A stretch of 64,000 nt of DNA, from assembly GCA_018105865.1 (NCBI GenBank), contig CM030834.1, forward strand, positions 18,134,719 through 18,198,718. The letters are read 5' to 3'. The notes beneath the pieces are model-generated. The model did no database searches and was not told the DNA's origin. It saw nothing but the letters and a program-made list of their open reading frames with translations. The DNA comes from Metaphire vulgaris. Its lineage: Eukaryota > Annelida > Clitellata > Crassiclitellata > Megascolecidae. This document shows, piece after piece, positions 12,470-25,896 of this stretch (its first letter is position 1; each line of letters starts with the position of its first letter). The translations under genes and the position numbers were made by a program.

Positions 12470-15385
12470 CCTTAAACATTGTAAACCACAGTTAAAGTTC
12501 ATAATTAGACACAATGATCAACAAGTGAATTTACTAAATTCGGGTGGTTATGTAAAAGACCAAAAATATTTCAAAGACCAACAAAGATTTTTACAGTCAA
12601 TAATTGTTGCTTTATGCTCTTGATTTTGAACTGTTGCTGTCAGACACATTCATTACACATTTGTAACCAGTCTTCATAATACAAAACAACTAAAAATGTG
12701 TCTATCCACTACAATTACATAGTCACAACTCCTTTTCCACTTACTAGTGTTGGCAATCATTCTATTCAAAAATTGGCAACATTAAAAAAATAAACGATTT
12801 TAAACAAACCATAAATACCCAAAATGCACTCTGCAGCTCATATTATGTCATTCAGCTGAAATGGCATCTGCAAGACAGCAGCAGCAAGAAACCTTAACCA
12901 GATTAGACTAAAGGCATAAATTCACACCTTCAATTATTTGGCAATGTGAATCAAAGTGGAACTGAAATACAAAGACAACAACCCATATGATCCTCTCACA
13001 CAAAACGTTAAACTCTAAGCATAGACCAATGCAAATTGTATCCAATTTATCAACTATAAAGTCTTTACTGAATTCCAGATGAACCCCAGTCCAAGATTTA
13101 TTTTGAAGTTAATTAGATTTCTTCTTTCTTCAGTAAATCTTTTCAGTATACACATTAGAGAAGCTGAAAGTCAAACTTTTATCAGACAAACTTTTACAGT
13201 TCCAAGCGATACCAATAACTCAGAGACAAATTGGGTCTAAAGCATCAAACACCGATTTAAATCATTACATTAATCATCTACAGTTTCCAACCATTTTTCA
13301 CAAACATAGAAGTGATTAAAAGGCACAGCTATACATCTAGTAAAGCATAATGTATATAATTATGTGTGTATATATATATATATATATATTAATTTTTTTA
13401 AAATATCTACCAGTTATACATATATATTAAATTTTTAAAAATATCTACCAGTAATTACAAATAAAACTTATATTAAGCTTCCAAATTAATATGTTGACAT
13501 CATGTTTGCATGGATGGTCTTAGTAATTTTGTTACCTACCTAAAAGAGCAATTTACAAGACAACAAGACAATAGATATAAGGCCTTAATTACTATCTGAT
13601 GTCATATGTAGAACTCTGAGAAAACCTGAGACAATATTACCAGTAAGTAGACATTCAAATGGTGCTGCTTTATAAAGGCCTAATATAATTTGGAAATCTT
13701 GCAAAGACACAACACTGTGCATGTCCAGGGACTTTTAGGAATTGGAAAAATTGTTTGCTTTGATGCTACACAGTTTGAAATGTAAATTCTTATATTCGGA
13801 GCCAAACTATTTTTAAAATTAAACAACAACAGCATGGTCAAAAAACAGAATGAAAATGAATCTTGTAACAGTTTCAACAATGCAATTTATCCCAATTTAA
13901 AACGTGCAAATAAAACCAAATATTGAATCAAGTATCGATTTCACTCTGAATGACAATGTAATTCTAAAACTTTGTTCAGCACATACAGTGATAAAAATGA
14001 CAAGAAAAAAGTACAAAACTTCAATCAAGATATGCAAGTAATAAAAGTCAAGAGCACTTAATATAAGAAATTATCAATCAATCAATTTCCAAATAATACA
14101 TTCATGCTACATTTTTCATGCATATGAATTTTGTGCTAAAGCCAATCTTATCAGTAAAATATATAGATAGACAATATATCGTATTTATGCCACAAGTTTA
14201 GCTACTGTTAACCGCAACAAAACTGTTGGTCTGCTTGACAACTGCTAAGGACAACAAGACAACAAAAGAAATTAACAGAAACCAAATTAAGTTATATGCA
14301 ACATCTTCCTTTCACATGATCAAGATGCATCAAAATACAATTCACTATAAAAAAATCACCAAAGTTACACCATTCAGGATAAGTGACACATAAATTATAA
14401 GCATAATGCTAAGTGGATAAGCCAGCTATCAAACAGTTTACCATTCAAAAGACTAAGCAAAATACCTAAAATATCGTGTTGCTCAAATTCTAATCACCTG
14501 AGAATGTTCACTAAAAATTGCTAGCATACTAAATTGTACATTTAATTTCTGGAAACTCAACAATGCCTCAGAGCCAAGCCTGAAGAAACCAGTTTCCAAT
14601 GCAGTGACGTTACACATGATTCACAGGCTATATTTATGCTTAAGAGAATGGGATACCCATCAAGGGTCCCCAACACTTTTTATCCAGCAGTCACATTGCT
14701 GACTTTTGGACTTTTGAGGACTTGGTGGGCCACAAGAACATGAAATTAAGTTTATTAGAATAGATTTAGTACGATTTGCACCTTTCCCATTTTTGCCGCA
14801 GGCTGGATTACAGACCACGGTGGGATGTATCTGGCCCGTGGGGCCGTACTATGGAGACCCTGAGATAAATGGTAAGTAGGGCCCATGCATGATGCAGAAA
14901 AATCTGAGGAAAGACTGGTAAAGACAACACAAAACAGTTACAACCAGCAATGAAGAAATTTGAAGTCAAAAACCTGGATTTAGATTAAAAAATCATCACT
15001 TCAAATGATTAACATTTTGAACCTACCGTAAATTTCAAATTAAATAAAATTTTAACTAAATCAAATAGTGCACACTCAAATCCCAAATAGCATAAAACAG
15101 TTCATTCACACTGAATCAAACTGGATATTGTCTAAATCATGTTGTGCTTTCTCCATGACAATCTGGCCATCTCCAACTAACAATTTATAATACATCGCTA
15201 ATCATGATGAAATTTGTTGAAGCAAAAATAAAAAATAATACAACAAAAAGTGACAATGGTCATGGAAGTTACAAAAACATTCAATTAAGCTTACATGGCA
15301 ATCATACTCCAGAGCAAAGTCACTGAAGCTTCACAACCTATTTCACTTCAGGTAAGCTACATAATAGTGTTGCCAATTATAAATT
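12470..15385. other. Intergenic DNA downstream of FOXO, no gene seen
   Basis: AT-rich with a TA microsatellite near 13369-13390 and a probable hAT MITE at 14661-14862 (CAAGGGTCCCCAACAC start, GGAGACCCTG end). No coding signal that I can support. Confidence 0.5.
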
Positions 15386-15389
15386 ATAA

Positions 15390-16140
15390 AGCCATGAAAT
15401 ATAGATGATGCAGAATATGCTGATGATACATGTCTACGGTAATCTCCAGAATACCTTTCAAGGATTGTAGAATTAACAGTGGCCTTAATAAAGGAGAGTG
15501 GAAAATTTGGATTGAAAATAAACACTAACTAATACAAAAATAATGCCAATTACAAAGAAATTGGTTGAATGGCCAATAGTTAAACATAAAAAAGAAATTG
15601 AAATAGTGAAGAACTTTGTTTACTTGGGAAGTGAATTGGCAACAGAAGAAGGTTCAGACATGGAGATCAAAAGAAGAATAGCACTGACAGGACATACCAA
15701 CATTTTCAAAAGATATGACATTGAGATGAAAACAGAAACAAGAGTTCTCAACACTTGTGTAATACCAATATCTACTAATATATGGATGTGACTCTTGAAC
15801 CATAAAAAAGAATTGGAGCAAAAATAATAGCAACAGAAAATAAATGGCTTAGAAGATTACTAAGGATTGGATACAAAGAACATATAACAACAAATGGAGA
15901 AGTTAGAAAGAGAACAACACTGCAACCGAGCAGCATTGAAGTAATCAGAAAGAAAAGAATTAAGTGGACCGGACACATACTCAGAATGGAAGAAATGAGA
16001 AACCCAAAATGAATTTTCAACTGCAAACCAGAGGGAAAATAATCTAAGACCAAAATGACAATGGCTGGATAGATTAGAAGAGGATCTGAACTGAACATGG
16101 CAGGACTGAACGTCAACGGAAAAACTGACGGAAGATACCA
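15390..16140 (+). pseudogene. LINE reverse-transcriptase fragment (dead)
   Basis: Broken plus-strand reading: EYADDTC, holding the reverse-transcriptase catalytic YADD at 15416-15427, then SGKFGLKINTN, then VKNFVYLGSELATEEGSDME and IKRRIALTGHTNIFKR. It ends with WLRRLLRIGYKEH and KKRIKWTGHILRMEE. This order is typical of RTE/CR1-like endonuclease-reverse transcriptases. Frameshifts and stops show it is inactive. Confidence 0.82.
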
Positions 16141-16141
16141 A

Positions 16142-16240
16142 ATGACCTAATCTAATCTAATCTAATCTTAAACTTCTATAGCGCCACTTTCATAATGCAC
16201 AGGAGCATCAACCGATGGCACACCAAATCCAAATCACTAA
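16142..16240 (-). mobile_element. LINE 3' end with (GATTA)n tail, minus strand
   Basis: On the minus strand it reads GATTTGGTGTGCCATCGG, AAGTGGCGCTATAGAAG, then repeated GATTA. The same 3' end is present on the plus strand at about 51920-52008. Confidence 0.75.
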
Positions 16241-17658
16241 AGATCCAGAAGATCCACTAAAGACCTTGGAAGAAACAGCAAAAGACAGAGAACTTGGGAG
16301 AAATGTCATGGAGAAGTTGATAGCTGGACACAGCTGGAGGACAAATACCTGACCTGAATTATAAATAATTTCTCAGTTTTTCATATATACAAGTTCAAAA
16401 CAAAACTAAGCAACATTCCAAGAGCCATTTAGTCACTCCAGTCCTTAAAAAACTAAATTTCATAACTGTTCACAATGCTGGTTTTAATCATCAAAATTTT
16501 ATAAATGGTTATTTATGACAACATTACTAACCTCACTTATTACCACCGTTCAGGTCATTCAATCAACATTACATAAATATTCTAATCTGAGACCATTATC
16601 AGTCCCAATTTTCTATTGGAAATTCTGCTTCAAATCCTCATAAAACAGCCAAATTTGCAATCATACAGAATGTTCCAGTATATATTGCATGTTAATCATG
16701 CACAGCACACAAAATCCATATATTAGATGATACAGGAGATTGCAATCATCAATATAACAGCCTTATCTTTCCTCAAATTGACTTTCTAACACTGCAGCAT
16801 CTGTGCACAGTCTTGCAATGTCTTTTTGGAGCATAGAATAACGAATTTATATATACCAGCAATGTCTTCGGAGCATAAAATAATGAATTTATACCAGAGA
16901 CACACACTGTAGAAACTGACTCCTACATTCTTTACTTCAGCTAATTCCAAAAATCTCCACTTATTAGAAACACTGACACTTTTCACAAAAACTCTCAGGT
17001 TGGAAAAACATTCAGTTTTTAATGGTAGAAGACCAACATTAAGAAAGATGAAAATGAACTTAGTTTAGAGAACAGCCAGTCTTTCAATGTCATATTCACG
17101 CAAAAGTTCAAATGGTTGAAAGTGAAGTTGATTCTAACAGACATGTACACTGTACAGTGTATGACAGTGCAATAAGACAATAAACACATCTGTCTCTAAT
17201 TCATCTTTCTGTCCAAACATAATATCTTTTTAAAATAAACACTAAATGAATTATGATATAACAAGTCAAATCCTGAACAAGCATATGGCTGTCCGAATCA
17301 AAAGTGATATCAATATGAAAATATCATGAAAATGCAACAAAACGTGTGTGATACCCATACACAAAGATCCATCAACATTTAAAATGTCAGACCAATTGCA
17401 GATAACACCACTTTAACATAGGCCAATTCAGTAATCTGACTCTACTCTTAAAGTTTCTAACAGTACCTAACAGTACTGTACAGTGTACATTACAAAATAC
17501 AATGAAAACTCACAATGAAGTCCAGTCACATGACATGCAACTATAAATTGAAACAGCACAACAGCAGTCTTACTTTCACACAAAACTGAAAAGAAACAAG
17601 TGAGACATCTGTGACACAGGCTTAAAACAACAACAAATCAAACTATCAATGTAAGTTA
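16241..17658. other. FOXO 3' flank, probably including its 3' UTR
   Basis: AT-rich non-coding DNA immediately downstream of the FOXO stop. The UTR end cannot be fixed from sequence alone. Confidence 0.45.
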
Positions 17659-19271
17659 TCAGTAGGAAAGGAAGTTGGTTAAGCTGTCTTCATTTGCACC
17701 TGCTTTGCCTTTGTTCCAGTTGGGCTGAATGGGATCAAACGCAAAATCCAGCTCATCTCCAAAAGTCAGCTCATGCTGAATAACCTGATCAATGTTGCAT
17801 TCGATATCAGCTGCTGACTCATTGTTAAGGTAACTCAAGTCCAGATCACTTGGAAGGTCACCAGACTCATTGGCAAAGACAACCGCGGTATCGTTAACAA
17901 GGTTGACAGGCGTGACATCCATCTTTGTTTCCATCTGGCCCAATGTTTCCGTTAACTGAGGGGTGCCCGATTGCTCCATAAGTTCTGCGGTAAGAAGCTG
18001 CTCGAGCATTGATTGACGAGTTTGCTCCACAAACTCTGAAGGTTGGACAGGGGAGGCTGTCTGACTTGTCACACAGGAACTCGGCTTCGTCCGTTCGACA
18101 GCGAACAGCTGCTGGCGTTTCATCTGGAGCAATTTCTGAATGTCAGAACGAAGGAGAGGTTTAGCAATGAGTAGCTGCTTGACCAAGTTCTGATCCAATT
18201 TACCTGATGAAAAGGTAAATGACCGTTGCCTCGTCTGAGGCTCAGCTCCCAATGACTTTGTGTCTGACCATTCAGAGGCCATCTGGCCAGGCCAACCTGT
18301 CAGCTGAGGCAATTCTTGACGTGATGTCGGTATAGTTGTCAAGAGAGAATTATTCGTATCTGAGGCACACTGGGTGGTAGAAAAACTTGGCTTAGTTTCA
18401 CCAAAGATCAGAGGAGAGGGATGCAACTGAGTGCGGGCATTTGGAAGAAGGTCGTTAACCGAAGGGGTCTTGTAGAGCTGCTGCTGGAAGTTCAACTGAA
18501 GCCCGGTCGAGCCGTATCCACAGTTTCCACTCATGTTTCCACCAACACATAGCATACTTGTGTTTGGCAGTGTGCTTGGATTACCAAGTCTCACCTTCGC
18601 CAAAGGGCTCATTGAGAACGTTTCAGTTTTTGCAGAGTGGTGCCCAAAATATCAACTGGTGAAACCTGTCGTGTATAATGGTTTGAAGCTAAGAAATTCT
18701 GGAGGAAATTTACATTGTTTGAACCACTGTGCAGAAAGACAGAATCGCTTGTAAGACCCGAATTTATATTCAGATTGGAAGCAACATCCATACTTGGTTT
18801 AATGTCATCCATTAGGATTCCTGCAAGACAGTCGCTCAGCATATCTGTGGCTGCAGCTGGATTGTTCCATTGGTGAAAGGAGGCTGCTCCAGACTGAGCG
18901 GTGGTTTGAACAACGGGATCCAAGTCGATCTCAAATGTTGCAGGAATCGGCGACAGACGTCCTATGCTGCCGGCATTTGAACTCACTCGACCACGGAACT
19001 CTGGACTTAGAGGAAAGTAACTCGGAGGACTGGCATCAACGTCCACAGAAGACAGGTTTGTCGAACTGATGGTGCCTGTAGGTTCCGATCGTCTCTGGCG
19101 GCCGCGCTTCGGGCCCATGCCCTTAGAATTGTCCATTGTGGCTGCACGTCGTCGCGGCACTTTGCTGGGTGCCTTATCTGGATTGACCATCCACCATGAA
19201 CTCTTTCCTGCACCTTCATTCTGCACTCGGACAAAACGACTATGAAGGGACAAGTTATGACGAATTGAATT
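17659..19271 (-). CDS. FOXO: FOXO coding exon 2 (contains a one-base frame break)
   Basis: The exon begins after the acceptor TTGTTTCAG with NSIRHNLSLHSRFVRV, the second half of the forkhead (recognition helix), then SSWWMVNPDK. It continues through the AKT sites at Thr182 and Ser235 to the C-terminal transactivation domain and ends at TGA 17659-17661. The upstream frame stops at 18609-18611 (ends KLKRSQ) and the downstream frame takes over around 18612 (MSPLAKVRLG). Both halves are clearly FOXO, so this is one exon with a shift. Its length of 1613 is one short of a multiple of three. LxxLL-like motifs (LEQLL) occur in the second half. Confidence 0.92.
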
Positions 19272-20901
19272 CTGAAACAATGAAAAATGAAACATATTAA
19301 ATCTTCTTAACAATCTTGAAATCTGCTATTATTATTATTATTGCATATCATTCAGTCTAGTATCATCTGCATCTATCTGTAATCATTGAATTCTCAAACA
19401 GGAACTGTGCTGACAACAACCAGCTTAAAGGTAATCTCAAACCCATTAAAACAGTAAAAGCAACAGGAATGTTCAGTCAGAGATCTACACCAAGTGAACA
19501 AAAGATATATAAAATTTATTTCTTTAAAAATCATAAATAAATAATAAAAACCTATCTGCATTACCAACTTTTAAATTTCTTTCAAAATCATTAAAATCAT
19601 AAATTGATGTCACAGTTTAAAATGCCAATAAGAATTTAATTGTCTAAACAAATGGCTGCTCTAAATCTATTAGTTTGCATTAGTACAAATAACACCTACT
19701 TGTTAAATACTGAGGCCAATTACCGGTAATCTGATGAAATATAAAACAATGAAAATCCAAAAAACCACCAAGGGGCTGTCCATTAATTATGTCAACAATT
19801 TTGGGCAATTTTTGACCCACTCCCCCTTGTCAACAACTGTCAACTTTCAGTGACCCCTATAACTATGTCAAAAACTTTTGACTCCCCAACCCCTCATCTA
19901 AGATCAGTGACGGGTCTCCCTAAAAAGTTTAGGTTATTATTTTTGTGGCAATGACCATTTTTCCTTTCTTTTGTTCATCAAATGTCATAATGTGGTGATG
20001 ATGACCTTGTTTTTTGCTTGTCAGGCTTTTTCACAAGTAATAAATAGTAATCCATGAAATTTCCTATTTTTCATCATTTCTAACAAAAATTAAATTGTTG
20101 ACATCAACTTCTCTTGACCCCCCTCCCCCTGTCAACAACTGTCAAACTTTTTCAAACCTCCTCCCCTATTTTCTTGACATAATTAATGGACAGCCCCCAG
20201 GCAACAGTCAAATTCAAAATCAGAGCTCACTTTAAGAAACCGGGCAGCAAATAACATTTTTGGCTCTAAATCATTTCTTATAATTAATTAAACTTATTTC
20301 ATCAAGACCTTGCAAAATTTGAAGTTTTTGAAGTGCTTATCACTATCTGAATAAATTGTACTCATAATTTAACTATTTCAGTTGGTTGATCTTCTTTCTC
20401 TGTCTGTAACTTTATCTCACATCCAGTTTATTTTATGCTCTTTTCAGTCCAATCAAAGTACAAACTATGTCAGAGGTAAGCCAAGCAGAATAAACATCAA
20501 AACTAGATCACCCACTAATGAAAACATAGATACCCTCCACATCAACCCAGAATAAACATGCTCTTCAAAACAGTAGTCATGCAACCTTAATGCACACAAT
20601 AGCAATAACACTATCAAACCAAATGCACTGAATTACCTGATATCATTCATTTGACTTGAGCCTAATTTGAAATGTATAAAACCATTAATCAATCAATTTG
20701 TTTGATCTGTTTTCCTCATTAATCGCAAGCAGTCCTCATCCTCACATCACTCAGTATGTGAACAATGTGACTTAAATTCTGCTCCACTCATGATTTTAAC
20801 TCATAATTGGAGAACACAGTTTTCTGTGGCAAATTTTTCCAGGCTCCATGGGCCAGTTAGGTTAATTCTGCGGTGTCCCCATTTGAAAGTAAATTTAGAA
20901 C

Positions 20902-20938
<37 letters not shown>

Positions 20939-21881
20939 TATTATTATTATTGAGACAATTTTAATAGCGCTGTGGCCATGGCAAAGGCCAAAGTCAAGGG
21001 CGCTTTAACAAACATCTCTTGCAGCAGATGCTAAACAAGTGAGTCTTTAAGTTCTTCTTGAATAGCACAAGAGTATATTTTTAACATTTTCAGGCAATGA
21101 ATTCCATAGAATTGGATTGCCACATGAAACTGATCTGTCCCAAACTTTTCAGCCCAGGATAATTAATTTATGTATGAATTACTAAAACAGATTTACAACT
21201 ATGTCTTCTTTTGTAACAGAAGCCACTGTCTGACGAATCAGACACTAACTGCAAAAAATATAAAATCAATAAATGCATCAACAATTTCAATAAATGTTAA
21301 GTAAACAATATTAGTGCATCACTAATTGAGTCATTGTGGTCATGCTGGCCAACAATATCACTATAACCACTGGCCAGTGCCAAATTCCAGAAAATTCCTT
21401 AAAATTCTACAAAAACATAGAAAATCTACAGAAATGGATACATTTTGTGACTCAGCTCAAAATTCTGCAACCTGCAGAAAACTGTGGTCCCTACTCATAA
21501 TTCCACTCAATGTCTTCTCTGGAATAGAAGTATATGCTTCCTCCCCCCCCCACAAACTCTACCTTACATCCAACTCCATAGAATCAGGCTATAGGAACAC
21601 CTACCCAAATTTAATACATCTTAAAGAGTAATTTTAAAATATGCCATATAATCAGGCTAATGGCATTTAACACTTTGCTAGGAGCATGAATACTTACAAA
21701 TGGTACTTTCCTGTGAAAAACACTACAGTAAAAGCACTAAGATGGACACAGCTTTATCAAGTCAACAGTATAAGAATGCAAGTAAATGACTTGCAAAGAA
21801 CAAGATTACAAAATAATTCCAAAATTCGGCTCTATATTGACATCTCCTAGTACTTATAATACCGGTAAATCATATACATAT

Positions 21882-21935
<54 letters not shown>

Positions 21936-24900
21936 TTCTTGTCAACTGCCTATCACAGAATCCATCACTAGTTTCTCACTGCCTCTTAGCATTATAAATT
22001 ACATCTTGAGTTGGGTTAAGACTTGTGTCATACTTTTCCTGAGACAAAAAATCCACAGAGACAACTACCAATCCTCTCATTTTAGAACTTTCAATCATAT
22101 AACTAAATAAAATAATAACAGATACAGTGAATACAAATACAGACCTGTATGTATATCATACATAAACTAAAATTACCAAAACTCAACCAAATTACAAATC
22201 CCTCTTACGAGTATTTCAAGGTATGGAACATGGCATCAAGTCATTCCATTAATTTGTTATTTGTCAGTTAAATATAATATTAATGATGTCTGTGAATTCA
22301 CACCCAATCTTCTTTATTTTCTTCATAACAACACCCACCAAGATCAATGATAATTACAGAACATAATATGTTGTCACTTTCAACAAAGGCATTGATCATA
22401 TCAGAAACATTAAACAAAGCAGTGACAAAAGCAGACAGGGAACAATCACAATAATAGATAAATGGAAAACTTATTTAGGAAAGCTGTCACTAAAGGCTAA
22501 TTATCGCTTAAAAAGTAATGAATATAGACAACAAGAACCTTTCAAAAACTTGCAATGATAATAGTAGATATATACAATCACTTTAAATCAATTAATTATT
22601 AAGTTAATTCTTAGTAAAGAAAGATATGTGAAATAAAATTTAGGCCAAACAGTCTTCAAAGACATTAGATATATACAATCACTTTAAATCAACAGTCAGA
22701 TAAACTTGATATATAACTGGATCATTCGGCAGTATAGTAGTTTTTATAATTATTAGGTTAATTCTTGGTAAAGAAAGATATGTGAAATAAAATTTAGGCC
22801 AAACAGTCTTCAAATACATTCTCTAAGAGACTGTGAAATTGGTGAACAAATTTAGTGAACAGGTAGACCAGAGACAAACTTATTTGCTAAACACTGTCAA
22901 ATAAAACAGCAATAAGAAGACATCTCACACCCACAACTGTAAATTCTGTCATGCATTTTGGCCTGGAAATACTGGTAGATGACATTAAAATGAAATGAGG
23001 AACTTAATGCATAAAAACAAAGCAAATACTGTAAACAGAATGCAACCAAAAGACTGATGGCCATATTCTATGCTATTCTAAAAATGCCAATTAGCAATTG
23101 TCTATCATTTTCCAAATATCCACAAACACACACACACACGTGCACACACACACACACACACACCTGCACACACACACACACACACTTGCATGCACATACT
23201 TGCACACATACTTGCGTGTGCACACACACCCAACCCACACACACACACAATCAATTGGTCCAAGTGAAAGTTATCCGAAAATATTCAATTATGTAATGTC
23301 TACATAATAAGTCCAATCTTGGCATTTCATCTGTCACATGAACTCTATGATAATTACTAAGACAGTTTCTCAAACTGTGGTCTACAGACCACTTGGGAGC
23401 CACAAGATGGTCGCAGGGGTCTGTGGAAATAGTTCATGATCGCATACATTTGCTATAAAAGGCATACATTATTTTCCATGAAACAATAGATAACTTCTTT
23501 TAGTATATTGATTTTACTAATAGGTACCATTTTATATAGTCATTAGGAGTTTGTTTTGTTGATAATAGAAATAAATGGAGTTTTTCATTTAATCATACAT
23601 AATGTTGTAATGTAATCATAGAATTGTAAAATGTACACTTTATATGTAGAGATTCTGCAATTTAGTTACTGTATACCAGGGTGCACAACCCAAGGCCCGC
23701 GGACCGGATCAGGCCCACCAAAGGGTTTTTGTCCGGCCCACAGAACAATTTCGAACAACACAGAAAACGGCCTGCGACTAAAATTCATTTTAGAAAATAT
23801 GGATCAAAATCATTTTCTAATAAACTACAATCCATGGGCTATTAAAAAAAATTGGGCTACTAAAAATTGTGCAATCACAACTGGAAACATAGGTAATAGT
23901 AAGTGGGCAATAATAAACGCCTTAAAAAGTTCTTTGAACACACACTTTTCTTCAAATTATAATATCTATGGCTACTAAAGCTGTCTCAACCCGCAGTGAA
24001 AAAGCATAAAGTGGACTTTTTTAAAAAAAAGACAGTTTAATGATGAATGGAAACACCTGTATTTTGTGGACATGCTTAACGGTAAATTAGATTGATTGAT
24101 CTGCCACGAATTGGTCACTGTCAATAAAAAATGAAATTGTAGGTCCCATTATGAAACAAAACATGTTGATACTTATTGTGACTTGCAATGCAAGTTGAGA
24201 AGACAAAGAAATTGAACAGTTAAAAAATACTGTATCATTTGAGTAAAGTTTTTTTTACCAAGAAAGCCAATGAATCCAAGTGTAGTATGAGAAGTTCAAT
24301 TAAACATATATATTAACACATCTTTGAGTTACTATTATAAAACATGCATTTTTGTTTGTCAGACCAGCAAGCTATGTCAGAACATTCAATTTGGCCCTTT
24401 GCCTCAAAAGGTTGTGCACCCCTGCAGACTGACAGTAGATTTTACACATTTCAGTTTAAACTTTATGCATAGACCTATAATTTGGGCTGCAGACCCTATG
24501 AGGGTCTGTGAATTTCAATTGTAGGACATTCTCCCTCTGAACATAATCCCCCCGGACATTATCCCCCCCCCCCGGTAACCCTTTGAAATGACACAGCCGG
24601 ACATAACTCCCCCATTGTCCCCAATATGGACTTTGTCTATATATTGTCCCCAATATGGACTTTGACTATAATCATTACCCACACCATAAACCAGACACTA
24701 CACAGTAAACAATAAACCCTAAACGATACTGACATACTGACAGCAGCCATGGCATCAGATAACTGATAAATACCTTTTAAAGTTAAGATTTATTACTTCT
24801 TTGCAGGGGGGGTAATGTCCAGGGGATAATGTCCAGGGGAGAATGTCCGTATATATACCTGAATTTCATACACTTTGTAAAGAGGTACCTGGAATGAAAA

Positions 24901-25845
24901 GTGTGAGAACCTCTCCCCTAAGATGTTTTCTGAGCAAGTCAAATATTACTTGCAAGTCACAGATAATTCTAAAAACATAAATCATCAAACCTTACAATGG
25001 GTAAAAAGAAGTCTTCAAAAAGGAAGCTAGTATAAATCAAGTGAAACCAACAATTCAGCTGCAGAAGGTAAACAGCCTCTAGCTTGCCACATGTAGCAAA
25101 AAAATCCCAAGTCTGCATTTTTAAATCATCAACCACCTACCTGATTCTGTCAACATTCAATATGATTAATCTAGGCCAAGGCGTTCTGCTGTATAACACC
25201 TTAAGTCACCACTTGGGTCAACATCCGACTACTGGTACAGTTTTTCTTTTCTGAATATCAACATAAGCTAGGATTAGCTTCTGCCCAGTTCAAATCCAGG
25301 TCAAATCAACATTAACTGAAGCTAAGAATTTACTTATGCCCAGTCCAAACCTGGGTCAAAGCAGTCATAGCAAACAGTGTCACCTTCAATGCCAAAGTGC
25401 AAATATACAGAGCACACCAACCAATTTCCACTTTGGAGAAAAGCAGAAAATTAAATTTGCTCTGAAATCAAATAAGATAACTTTTGTGCCCTTTTTAGGT
25501 GAATTATAACCATCAAATATTGATCCTATATCTTGGAAGACATTGCTAGAAATCTGAAAAAAGGCAATAATACATTATTACTACAACAGTAGTTAATATA
25601 CTGAGACTTTAGTGATAATCAATATAAATGCTTTACAAAACACATGCCTATAAAAATATTTATATATATATATATATATCTAGGCCTGATTGACTCTGCC
25701 AATTAAAAAAAGTGTTGGTAATACTTTCAAACTGTTGAACCACAAGTAAACAACATAAAAGAGAAACTACTGGAAAACCTATGTTTAACATTGTTACAGC
25801 AGTTTTCACACAGACTGAATTAGCCTCTTAAACCACTTTAAATCA

Positions 25846-25896
<51 letters not shown>

